Assembly: GCA_013153715.1 (NCBI GenBank)
Contig: JAADDW010000014.1
Coordinates: forward strand, 62,001-126,000
Source of the DNA: Campylobacterota bacterium
GTDB lineage: Bacteria; Campylobacterota; Campylobacteria; Campylobacterales; Nitratiruptoraceae
Direction of reading: 5' to 3'
Length of the DNA stretch: 64,000 nucleotides
Part shown: piece after piece, positions 48,376 to 59,334 of the stretch
How the letters are laid out: every line of letters starts with the position of its first letter
How positions within the stretch are numbered: position 1 is the stretch's first letter
Notes under the pieces: generated by a model
Database searches by the model: none
What the model was told of the DNA's origin: nothing
What the model saw: the letters and a program-made list of their open reading frames with translations, nothing else
Translations under genes and position numbers: made by a program

Positions 48376-49383
48376 TCACTGCCCTATATACTCAAACATT
48401 CTCTCCAGGGCAACCCGAGCCCATTTGACCGTCTCCTCATCTACCAGAATCTCGTTGAGGGGACGGCCATCCCTAATGGCCTCCAATGTCTCCACAAGGT
48501 CTTCGAGACGGGTCTCATTCATTGTGGGACACTCGGGCTTCGTCGAGGAGAGAACATAGGTGTTCTTCTCCCGGAGGCGGTGGACCAGATTGTATTCGGT
48601 TCCGACAGCCACCTTCTCTTCAGGGTCCAGGGAGCGGACATAGTTGATGATCTGGCTGGTGGAGCCGACAAAGTCCGCCGCCTCACAGACTTCGGGTTTA
48701 CACTCCGGATGGACCGCTATCTTGATCCCTGGGTAGCGCCTCCTGAAAAACTCTATATCTTTGAGTTCAAAGAGCTGATGGACACTGCAGAAGCCGTTAT
48801 AACAGACAATATCGGCCTCCCTGGGGTCACACTCCCCCTCTCCGATGACACAGGAGCGTAAACCCATCATACGGGCCACATTCTGCCCCAGACATTTATC
48901 GGGTACAAAGAGAATTTTTTTACCGCTCTCCAGAGCCTTCTCAATAATTTTAACGGCGCTGGAGCTGGTACAGACCGTTCCCCCCATCTCCCCCACCTTG
49001 GCCTTCACCTCGGCACCGGAGTTGATGTAGGTGATGGGGAGAATATCCTCCTTGGGAATTCCGTGGTCCACCATATACTGGACAGACTGGTCGAAGTAGC
49101 TACTATCTATCATGCGGGCCATGGCGCAACAGGCGATCTTCGGCATGGCCACCCTCTTCTCTGGAGCCAGAATTTTGACGCTCTGCCCCATAAAGCCGAC
49201 TCCGCAGAAGAGAATCCAGTCGCTCCCACTCTCCTTGGCCCTCTTGGCCAACTCCAGGCTGTCGCCCGTAATGTCGGCTACCTCGAAGACCTCATCTTTT
49301 TGGTAGTAGTGGGCCACAATGGTGACACTCAACTCCCCCTTCAACTCCCTTACCCTCTTCTGCAAGCTCTCTATCCTACTCAC
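48376..49383 (-). CDS. nadA: Quinolinate synthase
   Basis: A 335-residue [4Fe-4S] enzyme that makes quinolinate from iminoaspartate and DHAP. VAHYYQKDEVFEVAD, FCGVGFMGQSVKIL, HPECKPEVCEAAD and KPECPTMNET supply conserved ligands. GTG at 49383 is chosen because AAAGGGAGA lies just before it and the length then matches the family; an in-frame ATG at 49425 has no ribosome-binding site. Confidence 0.96.
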   Translation of the reverse strand: MSRIESLQKRVRELKGELSVTIVAHYYQKDEVFEVADITGDSLELAKRAKESGSDWILFCGVGFMGQSVKILAPEKRVAMPKIACCAMARMIDSSYFDQSVQYMVDHGIPKEDILPITYINSGAEVKAKVGEMGGTVCTSSSAVKIIEKALESGKKILFVPDKCLGQNVARMMGLRSCVIGEGECDPREADIVCYNGFCSVHQLFELKDIEFFRRRYPGIKIAVHPECKPEVCEAADFVGSTSQIINYVRSLDPEEKVAVGTEYNLVHRLREKNTYVLSSTKPECPTMNETRLEDLVETLEAIRDGRPLNEILVDEETVKWARVALERMFEYIGQ

Positions 49384-49451
49384 TGTTCTCCCTTTCTCAA
49401 CAATAGGCTTCCCCCGTCCCGCCATCCGATCAATGGGGAATCTGTCAAACT

Positions 49452-49457
49452 ATTTTA
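49452..49457 (-). promoter_or_regulatory. Putative -10 box for nadA-nadC
   Basis: TAAAAT in the context GTTTGCTAAAATAG on the minus strand, about 69 bases before nadA. The leader between them is otherwise unremarkable. Confidence 0.5.
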
Positions 49458-49545
49458 GCAAACTTGAGCACAATTCCAGAGCCACACCTCCCCCTAGAAT
49501 TTCTGGAGAGCTCCGACAGATCCTCCTCCTTCCCAAATAAGGAGA

Positions 49546-50400
49546 CTAGAGGGGATCCAACCGCCTAGCGATATAGCCCTCTATCGCCCTGAGGCTCCGG
49601 GCATCGAGCTCCTCAAACATGACTCCGTAATAGCCGTCGGGGCCGCTGTAAACCACTTTGGCCACCCCCTTCACAGGAGTTCCGTCGATACCGAACTCCA
49701 CCACAAGTCTATCGTGGTGGCTGAGGAGCCCCTCCCCCACACTGTCGAGGGCACAGAGCTTTAATCCCCCCTTGGAGATGTTACAGAGGCGGTAGCGAAC
49801 GGCCTCCTCCCTCCCCTCCCTTCCCAGGAGTCTCACGGAGGCCTCTCCTCCCACGGCGACCCGGGGATACCGCCGACTCTGGAGGAGCTCTATCTCCTGG
49901 GCATGGGGGGTTCTGATGAGAATGAGGTTCTGCCTCAACTCGTTGAGGATACGGGTACGGAACCTATACTCCCTCTTGTACCGATCCTCCAAGAAGATGG
50001 TCCCTTCGACCCCCTCCCGGAGGAGATCCATATTGCGGTGGGAGAGGACCCGCCAGAGGAGGTAATCCGGCCTGTTCCGCTCCAACTCAATGGGGGAGGA
50101 GCGGTCCCGATCCAGGGAGAAGAGGGCCCTGAGCCCCCTGTGGAGATCGGAGGTGGAACGGAATGTAGCCTCTACAGGATTGACAAAGCCCAATTTGTAT
50201 CGGAGCCCCTCCACCATCTGCTCGTCAGGTTTCAGACTCCCCTCCATATAACTCTGGACCAGCCGTTGGAAGAGCTCCTTATTGACCAGGACCCGCTCTG
50301 TCTCAATTCCCAACTTTTTACTGTAGAAGATAATGAACTCCAGCTCTTCGCAGGTCAGTTGAAAGGCTCTCGCTTTGGTGTAGAGTTGAGATAGGGACAT
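49546..50400 (-). CDS. PilZ-domain protein (probable c-di-GMP effector)
   Basis: A 284-residue cytoplasmic protein. A helical N-terminal part (about 1-160) of unknown function precedes a PilZ domain with SRRYPRVAV (RxxxR) and CNISKGGLKL (NxSxxG), both needed for c-di-GMP binding. ATG at 50400 is preferred over 50412 because GGAAGG lies four bases upstream. It stands alone, and could read the c-di-GMP set by the sensor at 34449-37607. Confidence 0.88.
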   Translation of the reverse strand: MSLSQLYTKARAFQLTCEELEFIIFYSKKLGIETERVLVNKELFQRLVQSYMEGSLKPDEQMVEGLRYKLGFVNPVEATFRSTSDLHRGLRALFSLDRDRSSPIELERNRPDYLLWRVLSHRNMDLLREGVEGTIFLEDRYKREYRFRTRILNELRQNLILIRTPHAQEIELLQSRRYPRVAVGGEASVRLLGREGREEAVRYRLCNISKGGLKLCALDSVGEGLLSHHDRLVVEFGIDGTPVKGVAKVVYSGPDGYYGVMFEELDARSLRAIEGYIARRLDPL

Positions 50401-50427
50401 GCAACCTTCCATCGAGTTTTTGGATGG

Positions 50428-50433
50428 ATTATA
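50428..50433 (-). promoter_or_regulatory. Putative -10 box for the PilZ gene
   Basis: TATAAT in the context TAAGCTATAATCC on the minus strand, 28 bases before the PilZ start. Confidence 0.5.
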
Positions 50434-50486
50434 GCTTAGGGGCGTTGCGAAGGGGTTGCAGAAAGGGGGTAGATTGGAAGTGGATC

Positions 50487-50564
<78 letters not shown>

Positions 50565-50565
50565 G

Positions 50566-50641
50566 TGGTGGTCGGTAGTGGACTCGAACCACTGACCACT
50601 TGCTTGTAAGGCAAGCGCTCTACCAACTGAGCTAACCGACC
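50566..50641 (-). tRNA. tRNA-Val (anticodon TAC)
   Basis: Acceptor arms GGTCGGT/ACCGACC, anticodon loop CTTACAA, T-arm with GGTTCGAGTCC, discriminator A and encoded CCA (50566-50568). One base separates it from tRNA-Asp. Confidence 0.96.
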
Positions 50642-50650
50642 ATCATCAAG

Positions 50651-50726
50651 TGGCGACCCCTAGGGGATTTGAACCCCTGTGACCACCGTGAAAGGGTGGC
50701 ATCCTTGGCCACTAGATGAAGGGGTC
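50651..50726 (-). tRNA. tRNA-Glu (anticodon TTC)
   Basis: Acceptor arms GACCCCT/AGGGGTC, anticodon loop CTTTCAC, T-arm with GGTTCAAATCC, discriminator G and encoded CCA (50651-50653). A substrate for the MnmA encoded at 27801-28820. Confidence 0.96.
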
Positions 50727-50736
50727 TGGTAGAAAA

Positions 50737-50812
50737 TGGTGACCCGTGCTGGATTCGAACCAGCGACCACCTGCTTAAAAGGCAGATGCTCTACCGACTG
50801 AGCTAACGGGTC
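50737..50812 (-). tRNA. tRNA-Lys (anticodon TTT)
   Basis: Acceptor arms GACCCGT/ACGGGTC, anticodon loop CTTTTAA, T-arm with GGTTCGAATCC, discriminator A and encoded CCA (50737-50739). First gene of the group. Confidence 0.96.
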
Positions 50813-50817
50813 TCCCT

Positions 50818-50833
50818 GGAAGCTCTCGCTTCC
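50818..50833 (-). other. Leader hairpin of the tRNA operon
   Basis: GGAAGC and GCTTCC pair around a 4-base loop, five bases upstream of tRNA-Lys in the primary transcript. It probably aids 5' processing. Confidence 0.4.
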
Positions 50834-50846
50834 GTTTGTGAGTGAA

Positions 50847-50852
50847 ATTATA
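50847..50852 (-). promoter_or_regulatory. Putative -10 box of the tRNA operon
   Basis: TATAAT in the context TTTTTTGCATATAAT on the minus strand, about 35 bases before tRNA-Lys. The T-run with TGC upstream is the typical Campylobacterota sigma-70 promoter style. Confidence 0.65.
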
Positions 50853-50882
50853 TGCAAAAAAATCTCCTTTGTCAATACCCGG

Positions 50883-51962
50883 TCAAAAAAGTTCTCTCCG
50901 CCCCACCTCCAGGAGGAGTTTCACACCGTAGAGGGCGGCCTGATACTGGATATAGTTCCGATCTCCCTGGAAGTGGAGGGTCCTCACAATCTCCCGCCCC
51001 TCTCTGGAGGAAGAGCCGATGACAACGGTTCCAACAGGCTTGGTCGGAGTCCCTCCCCCCGGCCCGGCGATACCGCTGATGGCCACGGCATAATCGGCCC
51101 CCGACCTGGCCAAGGCCCCCGCCACCATCTCCCTCACCGTCTCCTCGCTGACAGCCCCATGGGAGAGGAGGGTCTCCCTCTTCACCCCCAGCCACTCCTC
51201 CTTCATCTCATTGGCGTAGGTGACAAATCCCCCCTTGAAGACGCGGGAGGAACCGGGAATGGAGGTGAGCATGGAGGAGAGGAGCCCCCCTGTGCAACTT
51301 TCGGCGAAGACAAGGCTCTTTCCCACTCTAAAGAGCCCTTCGATAATATATTCAAAGAGGTTGTGGGCCACAATGAGAGTGTCGGGAAAGAGCCCCTTAA
51401 TCTCATGGACAAATTTTGACAGATCTCCGTAGCGCCCCTCTACGGCCCGGACCTCCATGAGCTCCTGGGTCAGCCAGGTCACCCTATATTCAATTCCACT
51501 CTCCCGGGCCAGAGGGAGAGCCCCCCGTTCAAACTGCTCCAGGGGGAGATCGATGGCGAAGAGGGAGACCTCCTCCCTATCGACAGAGAGAAAGAGTTCT
51601 GGAAGTCTCTGGCCGACGACACCTCTGACCAGGTTGACATTCCCTATGAGGAAGGAGCCCCTCCCAAACTGGTGGGCTTTGGAAGGGACCAGCTCCCCAT
51701 CTCTCAGGACGAGGTGGTCGTCGAAGAGGGTGGCCACAACTTTGGAGATGGTAGAATAGGAGCTGGGAGAGGCGACGACGAGGAGCCGTTCCAACTCCTT
51801 CTGGGCCCTGGTGATCTCCACCAGAACCTCCTTATCCCGCTCCTCCAGGAAGAGGATCCTCTCCAGGGAGGAGAGCCGCTTCACCGCCTCCCGCTCCACA
51901 TAGTCAACAAAGCCCCTGTTGATGGCAAACTCCCGCCCAACCATTATGAGACCGTTCCCCAT
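50883..51962 (-). CDS. CinA-family protein with reduced N-terminal domain
   Basis: A 359-residue protein. The C-terminal ~150 residues are a CinA nicotinamide-mononucleotide deamidase-like domain (FAESCTGGLLSSMLTSIPG, ISGIAGPGGGTPTKPVGTV). The N-terminal ~200 residues recall the molybdopterin-binding/COG1058 half but are shorter and divergent (VATLFDDHLVLRDGELVPS). A short type is known in the phylum, but activity of the N-terminal half is uncertain. GGAGGGGG stands before the ATG. Confidence 0.87.
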   Translation of the reverse strand: MGNGLIMVGREFAINRGFVDYVEREAVKRLSSLERILFLEERDKEVLVEITRAQKELERLLVVASPSSYSTISKVVATLFDDHLVLRDGELVPSKAHQFGRGSFLIGNVNLVRGVVGQRLPELFLSVDREEVSLFAIDLPLEQFERGALPLARESGIEYRVTWLTQELMEVRAVEGRYGDLSKFVHEIKGLFPDTLIVAHNLFEYIIEGLFRVGKSLVFAESCTGGLLSSMLTSIPGSSRVFKGGFVTYANEMKEEWLGVKRETLLSHGAVSEETVREMVAGALARSGADYAVAISGIAGPGGGTPTKPVGTVVIGSSSREGREIVRTLHFQGDRNYIQYQAALYGVKLLLEVGRRELF

Positions 51963-51987
51963 AATCCCCCTCCAATTGGATTGATAG

Positions 51988-51993
51988 ATTATA
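51988..51993 (-). promoter_or_regulatory. Putative -10 box for the CinA-family gene
   Basis: TATAAT in the context TTTGTTATAATC on the minus strand, 26 bases before the start. Divergent from the ileS promoter. Confidence 0.5.
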
Positions 51994-52025
51994 ACAAATT
52001 CAGAAATCCCTAACCACTTTTCTAC

Positions 52026-52031
52026 TAAAAT
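52026..52031 (+). promoter_or_regulatory. Putative -10 box for ileS-gatA-guaB
   Basis: TAAAAT in the context TTTCTACTAAAAT, 29 bases before ileS, followed by AAAAAGGAGGAG as ribosome-binding site. Confidence 0.5.
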
Positions 52032-52059
52032 ATCCCTTAAAAAGGAGGAGAGGGAATAG

Positions 52060-54801
52060 ATGGACTACAAAGAGACCCTACTGTTACCGAAGACAACCTT
52101 CCCCATGAGGGGGAACCTCCCCCAAAACGAACCTCGGCGGTACGCCCGATGGTTCAAGGAGGGGGTCTATGAGAAGATGAAGGAGAACCGAAAGGGGAGG
52201 GAGCTCTTCACCCTCCACGACGGCCCTCCCTACGCCAACGGCCATATCCATATTGGCCACGCCCTCAACAAAATTTTGAAGGATATTATTGTCAAATTCC
52301 ACTACTTCGATGGAAAGGCTGTCCGGTTCACTCCGGGCTGGGACTGCCACGGGCTTCCCATCGAACAACAGGTGGAGAAGAGGCTGGGGAGCCGCAAGGA
52401 TGAGATCCCCAAGGTGAAGATCAGGGAGCTCTGCAGGGAGCACGCCCAGAAATTCATGGAGATCCAGCGGGAGGAGTTTAAAAATCTCGGTGTGGTAGCC
52501 GATTGGGATCACCCCTACCTCACAATGGAGTACCCCTTTGAGGCCGACATCTACAGGGCCCTCTGTGAAATTGCCAAGGCGGGACTCCTCGTAGAGCGGT
52601 CCAAACCTGTCTACTGGAGCTGGGCGGCCCAGACAGCCTTGGCAGAGGCCGAGGTCATCTATCAGGAGAGAAGTTCCCCCTCCATCTATGTCGCCTTCCA
52701 ACTGGATAGGGAGGCGGTCGAAAAGGTGGGGAGGGAGAGTGCCATCGTCATCTGGACCACCACCCCATGGACCCTCCCTGCCAATACAGCCATCGCCCTC
52801 AACCCCTCTCTGGACTATCTCCTCACAGAAGATGGATTTATTGTGGCGGCAGACCTCTACGAGAAACTGAGGGAGGAGGGGGTGGTCCACGGGGGGATCG
52901 TCAAGAAGATCGATCCTAAAAGTCTGGAAAATCTCTATGCCATCAACCCCCTCAACGGACGGCCCAGCCAGATCATTCTCGGTGACCATGTGACGACAGA
53001 GAGCGGGACGGGAGCGGTCCATACCGCTCCGGGCCACGGAGAGGAGGACTACCATATCGGCCTCCAGTATGGATTGGAGACCCTCATGCCCGTAGATGAG
53101 GAGGGGAGGTACGATGAGACCATCGTCACAGAGGGGCTCCTTCCGGAGGAGTTCCTCGGGGTCAATGTCTTCGAGGCCAATGAGAAGATCTGCGACCTTC
53201 TGGGAGATGCCCTCCTCAAAAAGGGGGAGATCACCCACTCCTACCCCCACTGCTGGCGGACCCATGAACCCGTGATCTTCAGGGCGACGAAGCAGTGGTT
53301 TATCGCCATCGATAGAGCTCCCAAAGGGCTCCAGAAGACCCTCCGAGAGCTGGCTCTGGAGGAGGTGGAGAAGACCCGATTTTATCCCCAATGGGGAAAG
53401 AACAGGCTCCGGGCCATGATCGAAAACCGGCCGGACTGGTGCATTTCGAGACAGCGGGTCTGGGGTGTCCCCATCGCCTTCTTCCGCCACAAGGAGAGCG
53501 GAGAGGTGATCTTCGACGAGAAGGTCCTCAACTTTGTGGCCGCCATCTTCCAGCGGTTCGGAAGTGATGCCTGGTACACCATGGAGATCAAGGATCTCCT
53601 CCACCCTGGAAGCGGTTATAAGCCGGAGGAGTTGGAGAAAGTCGAAGATATTCTCGATGTCTGGTTTGACAGCGGCTCCACATGGTACGCCGTCCTCAAA
53701 AGTGGCCGCTACGACGCCGGTCGGTTTCCGGCAGACCTCTACCTGGAGGGGAGCGACCAACATAGAGGGTGGTTCCAGAGCTCCCTCATTGTCAGTACAG
53801 CCATAGAGAAGAGGGCCCCCTTTGAGACAATCCTCACCCACGGCTTCACCGTCGATGAGCATGGGGAGAAGATGAGCAAATCCAAGGGGAATGTGGTGAA
53901 CCCCCAGGAGGTGATGGATCGGTTTGGGGGAGAGGTCCTCAGGCTCTGGGTCGCCCTCAGCGACTATCAGGGAGATTTGAGGATCAGCGAAAATATCCTC
54001 CGCCAGAGTGCCGAGCAGTATAGGAAGTTGAGGAATACCTTCCGCTTCATGCTGGCCACTATCAACGACCTCGACACAATTACCGATTCCTTCGGAGTCC
54101 TCGACCGCTGGATCCTGGCCAAGGCCAAGAGGGTCTTTGACGAGGTGGAGAGCTACTTCAGACTCTACGAGTTCTCCAAGGGGTTCAACCTCCTCAACAA
54201 TTTCATCGTCAACGATTTCAGCGGCATCTACCTCGACCTCTGTAAAGATCGGCTCTACTGCGACTCCATCTCCGACCCCCACCGAAGGGGGAGCCAGAGC
54301 GCCATGGCCCTCATCGCCCGCTCCCTGCTGGGTCTCATCGCCCCTGTCCTCACCTACACAGCCGATGAGATTGTGGAACACGCCCCCCCCATTCTCAAGG
54401 GAGATCGGGAGACCATCTTCGACTTCGAGATCGAGAGGCTCCCCGAGATCGAGAGCGACTTTGACGAAGAGTATATGGTGGAGGCGAGGAAGAAGTTGAA
54501 TGAGATCATCGATGAGCTGAAGAAGGAGAAGAGGATCAAATCCTCCCTGGAGCTTGTCATCGAAACCGACAGCCAGCAGGTCCTCCAGCTCCCAGAGACA
54601 GAGAGGGAGGACTGGTTCATCGTGAGCGGCGTAGCCGAGGAGTGGAAGGGAGAGGAGCTGGGCACTTTCCAGGTCCAGAAGGATTCCTTCACCATCAAGA
54701 GGGCACCCCTCCACAAGTGTCCCCGTTGCTGGAAATACAAGGCCCCAGAAGAAGGGGAGCTCTGTCCCCGTTGCCAGGAGGTTATCGGTGGACTTCACTA
54801 A
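52060..54801 (+). CDS. ileS: Isoleucyl-tRNA synthetase
   Basis: A 913-residue class I synthetase. HIGH signature PYANGHIHIGHALNK, editing-domain segments (WTTTPWTLPANTAIAL, SGTGAVHTAPGHGEED), KMSKS loop HGEKMSKSKGN, and a C-terminal zinc site KCPRCWKYKAPEEGELCPRC. It is the eubacterial type with C-terminal zinc. The last 14 bases overlap a small ORF. Confidence 0.98.
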   Translation: MDYKETLLLPKTTFPMRGNLPQNEPRRYARWFKEGVYEKMKENRKGRELFTLHDGPPYANGHIHIGHALNKILKDIIVKFHYFDGKAVRFTPGWDCHGLPIEQQVEKRLGSRKDEIPKVKIRELCREHAQKFMEIQREEFKNLGVVADWDHPYLTMEYPFEADIYRALCEIAKAGLLVERSKPVYWSWAAQTALAEAEVIYQERSSPSIYVAFQLDREAVEKVGRESAIVIWTTTPWTLPANTAIALNPSLDYLLTEDGFIVAADLYEKLREEGVVHGGIVKKIDPKSLENLYAINPLNGRPSQIILGDHVTTESGTGAVHTAPGHGEEDYHIGLQYGLETLMPVDEEGRYDETIVTEGLLPEEFLGVNVFEANEKICDLLGDALLKKGEITHSYPHCWRTHEPVIFRATKQWFIAIDRAPKGLQKTLRELALEEVEKTRFYPQWGKNRLRAMIENRPDWCISRQRVWGVPIAFFRHKESGEVIFDEKVLNFVAAIFQRFGSDAWYTMEIKDLLHPGSGYKPEELEKVEDILDVWFDSGSTWYAVLKSGRYDAGRFPADLYLEGSDQHRGWFQSSLIVSTAIEKRAPFETILTHGFTVDEHGEKMSKSKGNVVNPQEVMDRFGGEVLRLWVALSDYQGDLRISENILRQSAEQYRKLRNTFRFMLATINDLDTITDSFGVLDRWILAKAKRVFDEVESYFRLYEFSKGFNLLNNFIVNDFSGIYLDLCKDRLYCDSISDPHRRGSQSAMALIARSLLGLIAPVLTYTADEIVEHAPPILKGDRETIFDFEIERLPEIESDFDEEYMVEARKKLNEIIDELKKEKRIKSSLELVIETDSQQVLQLPETEREDWFIVSGVAEEWKGEELGTFQVQKDSFTIKRAPLHKCPRCWKYKAPEEGELCPRCQEVIGGLH

Positions 54802-54891
54802 ACCTGTCCCCCCAGAGGCCATTGTGGGGGCCATCATCTTCTTCATTCTCTTAACGGCCATTGGAATAGTCTATGTCAAAAGGAGTAAAGG

Positions 54892-54895
<4 letters not shown>
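54788..54895 (+). CDS. 35-residue single-pass membrane peptide between ileS and gatA
   Basis: GTG at 54788 to TGA at 54893-54895. It starts VDFTKPVPPE, then a hydrophobic helix AIVGAIIFFILLTAIGIVYV and a basic end KRSKG, a clear Nin/Cout or Nout topology candidate. It overlaps the ileS end by 14 bases, and its stop overlaps the gatA GTG (GTGA), so three genes are translationally linked. Its clean helix-plus-basic-tail and tight overlaps favour a real gene. The function is unknown. Confidence 0.7.
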
Positions 54896-57667
<2,772 letters not shown>

Positions 57668-57675
57668 GAGAGGAG

Positions 57676-58935
57676 ATGGAGCGAGAGACCCTAGCCATCC
57701 ATGGCGGATATGAGAGGGATAGCCAGAAGACCATGGCCGTCCCCATCTACATGACGACAGCCTACGCCTTCGACAGCGCCGAACATGCGGCCAATCTCTT
57801 CTCCCTCCAGGAGACGGGGAATATCTACACCCGCATCGGAAATCCGACAACCGAGGTCCTTGAGAGACGGTTTGCCGCCCTGGAAGGGGGGGTGACAGCC
57901 CTGGCCACAGCCAGCGGTATGGCCGCCATCACCTACTCGGTCCTCAACCTCTGTGGAGCGGGGGATAACATTGTAGCCGCCCACCAGCTCTACGGCGGAA
58001 CCGTTACCCTCCTGACCCATACCCTGAAGCGGCTGGGGATCGAGGCTCGCTTCTTCGATGTCCACAGGCCGGAGGAGGCTGAGGGGCTCATCGACGAGAG
58101 GACCAAGGGGATCTTCTTCGAGAGCATCACCAATCCGAGTATCGATGTCCCCGACTTTGCCCGACTTGTAGAGGTGGCCAACAGGGCCGGAATTCTCTCT
58201 ATCGTCGATAACACCGTAGCCACTCCGATCCTCTGCAACCCCATCGAATTGGGGGTCGATATTGTGGTCCACAGCACCAGCAAATATACAACGGGGCAGG
58301 GTCTGGCCCTGGGGGGGATCATTGTAGAGGGAGAGAGCGCCCGGAAGAAGCTTCTAGACCCCGACCGCTATCCCCATTTCAACCAGCCAGATCCCAGCTA
58401 CCACGGCCTCATCTACAGTGAGAGCGGCCATCCCCCCTTCACCCTCCGTGGCCGACTCTCCCTCCTCCGAGATATGGGGGCCGCCCCGAGCCCCTTTAAC
58501 TCCTGGCTCTTCATTCAGGGGCTGGAGCACCTCCCCCTCCGGATCCGCCGCCACAGCGAGAGCGCCCTCAAAATCGCCCAGTGGCTCTCGGAACACCCCA
58601 AGGTCAAGGGTGTCAACTACCCCCTCCTCCCCGGAGATCCCAACTTCGACAACGCTCGACGCTACCTGAAGGGGGGAGCCAGTGGACTCCTGAGCTTCGA
58701 GGTCGAGGGGTTCGAGGAGGCGAAACGGATCGCAGACAGCGTCAGACTCTTCAGCAGGGTCGTCAATATCGGTGACAGCAAGTCGATTATCACCCACCCG
58801 GCATCGACGACCCACCAGCAGTTGAGCCCCCAGGAGCTGGAAGCGGCCGGAGTCAGCGAGGGGCTCATCAGACTCTCCATCGGCCTTGAAGCGGTGGAGG
58901 ATCTCATCGAGGACCTCAGAGAGGCCCTGGGATAA
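57676..58935 (+). CDS. metY: O-acetylhomoserine sulfhydrylase
   Basis: A 419-residue PLP enzyme of the Cys/Met-metabolism family that makes homocysteine from O-acetylhomoserine and sulfide. The PLP Lys lies in VVHSTSKYTTGQGLALGG, with NIYTRIGNPTTEVLE and DNTVATP conserved. The long form (>400 residues) favours MetY over cystathionine gamma-synthase. Useful in sulfide-rich habitats. It is eight bases after guaB. Confidence 0.93.
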   Translation: MERETLAIHGGYERDSQKTMAVPIYMTTAYAFDSAEHAANLFSLQETGNIYTRIGNPTTEVLERRFAALEGGVTALATASGMAAITYSVLNLCGAGDNIVAAHQLYGGTVTLLTHTLKRLGIEARFFDVHRPEEAEGLIDERTKGIFFESITNPSIDVPDFARLVEVANRAGILSIVDNTVATPILCNPIELGVDIVVHSTSKYTTGQGLALGGIIVEGESARKKLLDPDRYPHFNQPDPSYHGLIYSESGHPPFTLRGRLSLLRDMGAAPSPFNSWLFIQGLEHLPLRIRRHSESALKIAQWLSEHPKVKGVNYPLLPGDPNFDNARRYLKGGASGLLSFEVEGFEEAKRIADSVRLFSRVVNIGDSKSIITHPASTTHQQLSPQELEAAGVSEGLIRLSIGLEAVEDLIEDLREALG

Positions 58936-58947
58936 AAAGGAGATTCT

Positions 58948-59328
58948 GTGAACTTCCAGAAGGTTATCAGCGGCTTTTTCTTCATTCTGGCCATGACCAC
59001 TAACTTCGGCTTCTTCTACGGAGACCCCTCCAGCATAGAGCACCACAGCAAATGGGAGCTCTTTGCCGCCATCATTGTCAACCTCATCGCCACAATCCTC
59101 AAACTGGGGGACAAGACCCAGCTGGGCTCCGTCCTCCTGGCCACCAGCCTCGTCGCCGATATTCAGCTCATCGGGGCCGCCAGTGTCTGGGCCCTCGCCT
59201 CCTATGTCTTCGGTGGGCTGGACCTGGAATCGACGGTGGTCATCATCTCCATGAGCGGGGGAGCCCTCCTGGCCAATGTGGTCTCGGTCCTCCTCTTCAT
59301 CGGTGACACCCTCAAATCCAAGAGATAG
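58948..59328 (+). CDS. Small membrane protein, DUF6394-like
   Basis: A 126-residue protein from GTG 58948 (AAAGGAG upstream) with about four hydrophobic stretches: FQKVISGFFFILAMTTNF, LFAAIIVNLIATILKL, LGSVLLATSLVADIQLIGAA and VVIISMSGGALLANVVSVLL. It resembles the DUF6394 family, which I associate with potassium-channel neighbours. It lies six bases upstream of the K+ channel gene, so it may be an accessory subunit. Family name is tentative. Confidence 0.65.
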   Translation: MNFQKVISGFFFILAMTTNFGFFYGDPSSIEHHSKWELFAAIIVNLIATILKLGDKTQLGSVLLATSLVADIQLIGAASVWALASYVFGGLDLESTVVIISMSGGALLANVVSVLLFIGDTLKSKR

Positions 59329-59334
59329 AGAGCC

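Noticed and set aside
52084-54861. A very long antisense open frame (about 925 codons) opposite ileS
   Set aside because: ileS is certain on the other strand. High-GC codon choice (few TTA, CTA, TCA codons) leaves the antisense frame open; its product is Leu/Gly/Glu/Pro-rich with no domain and no ribosome-binding site.
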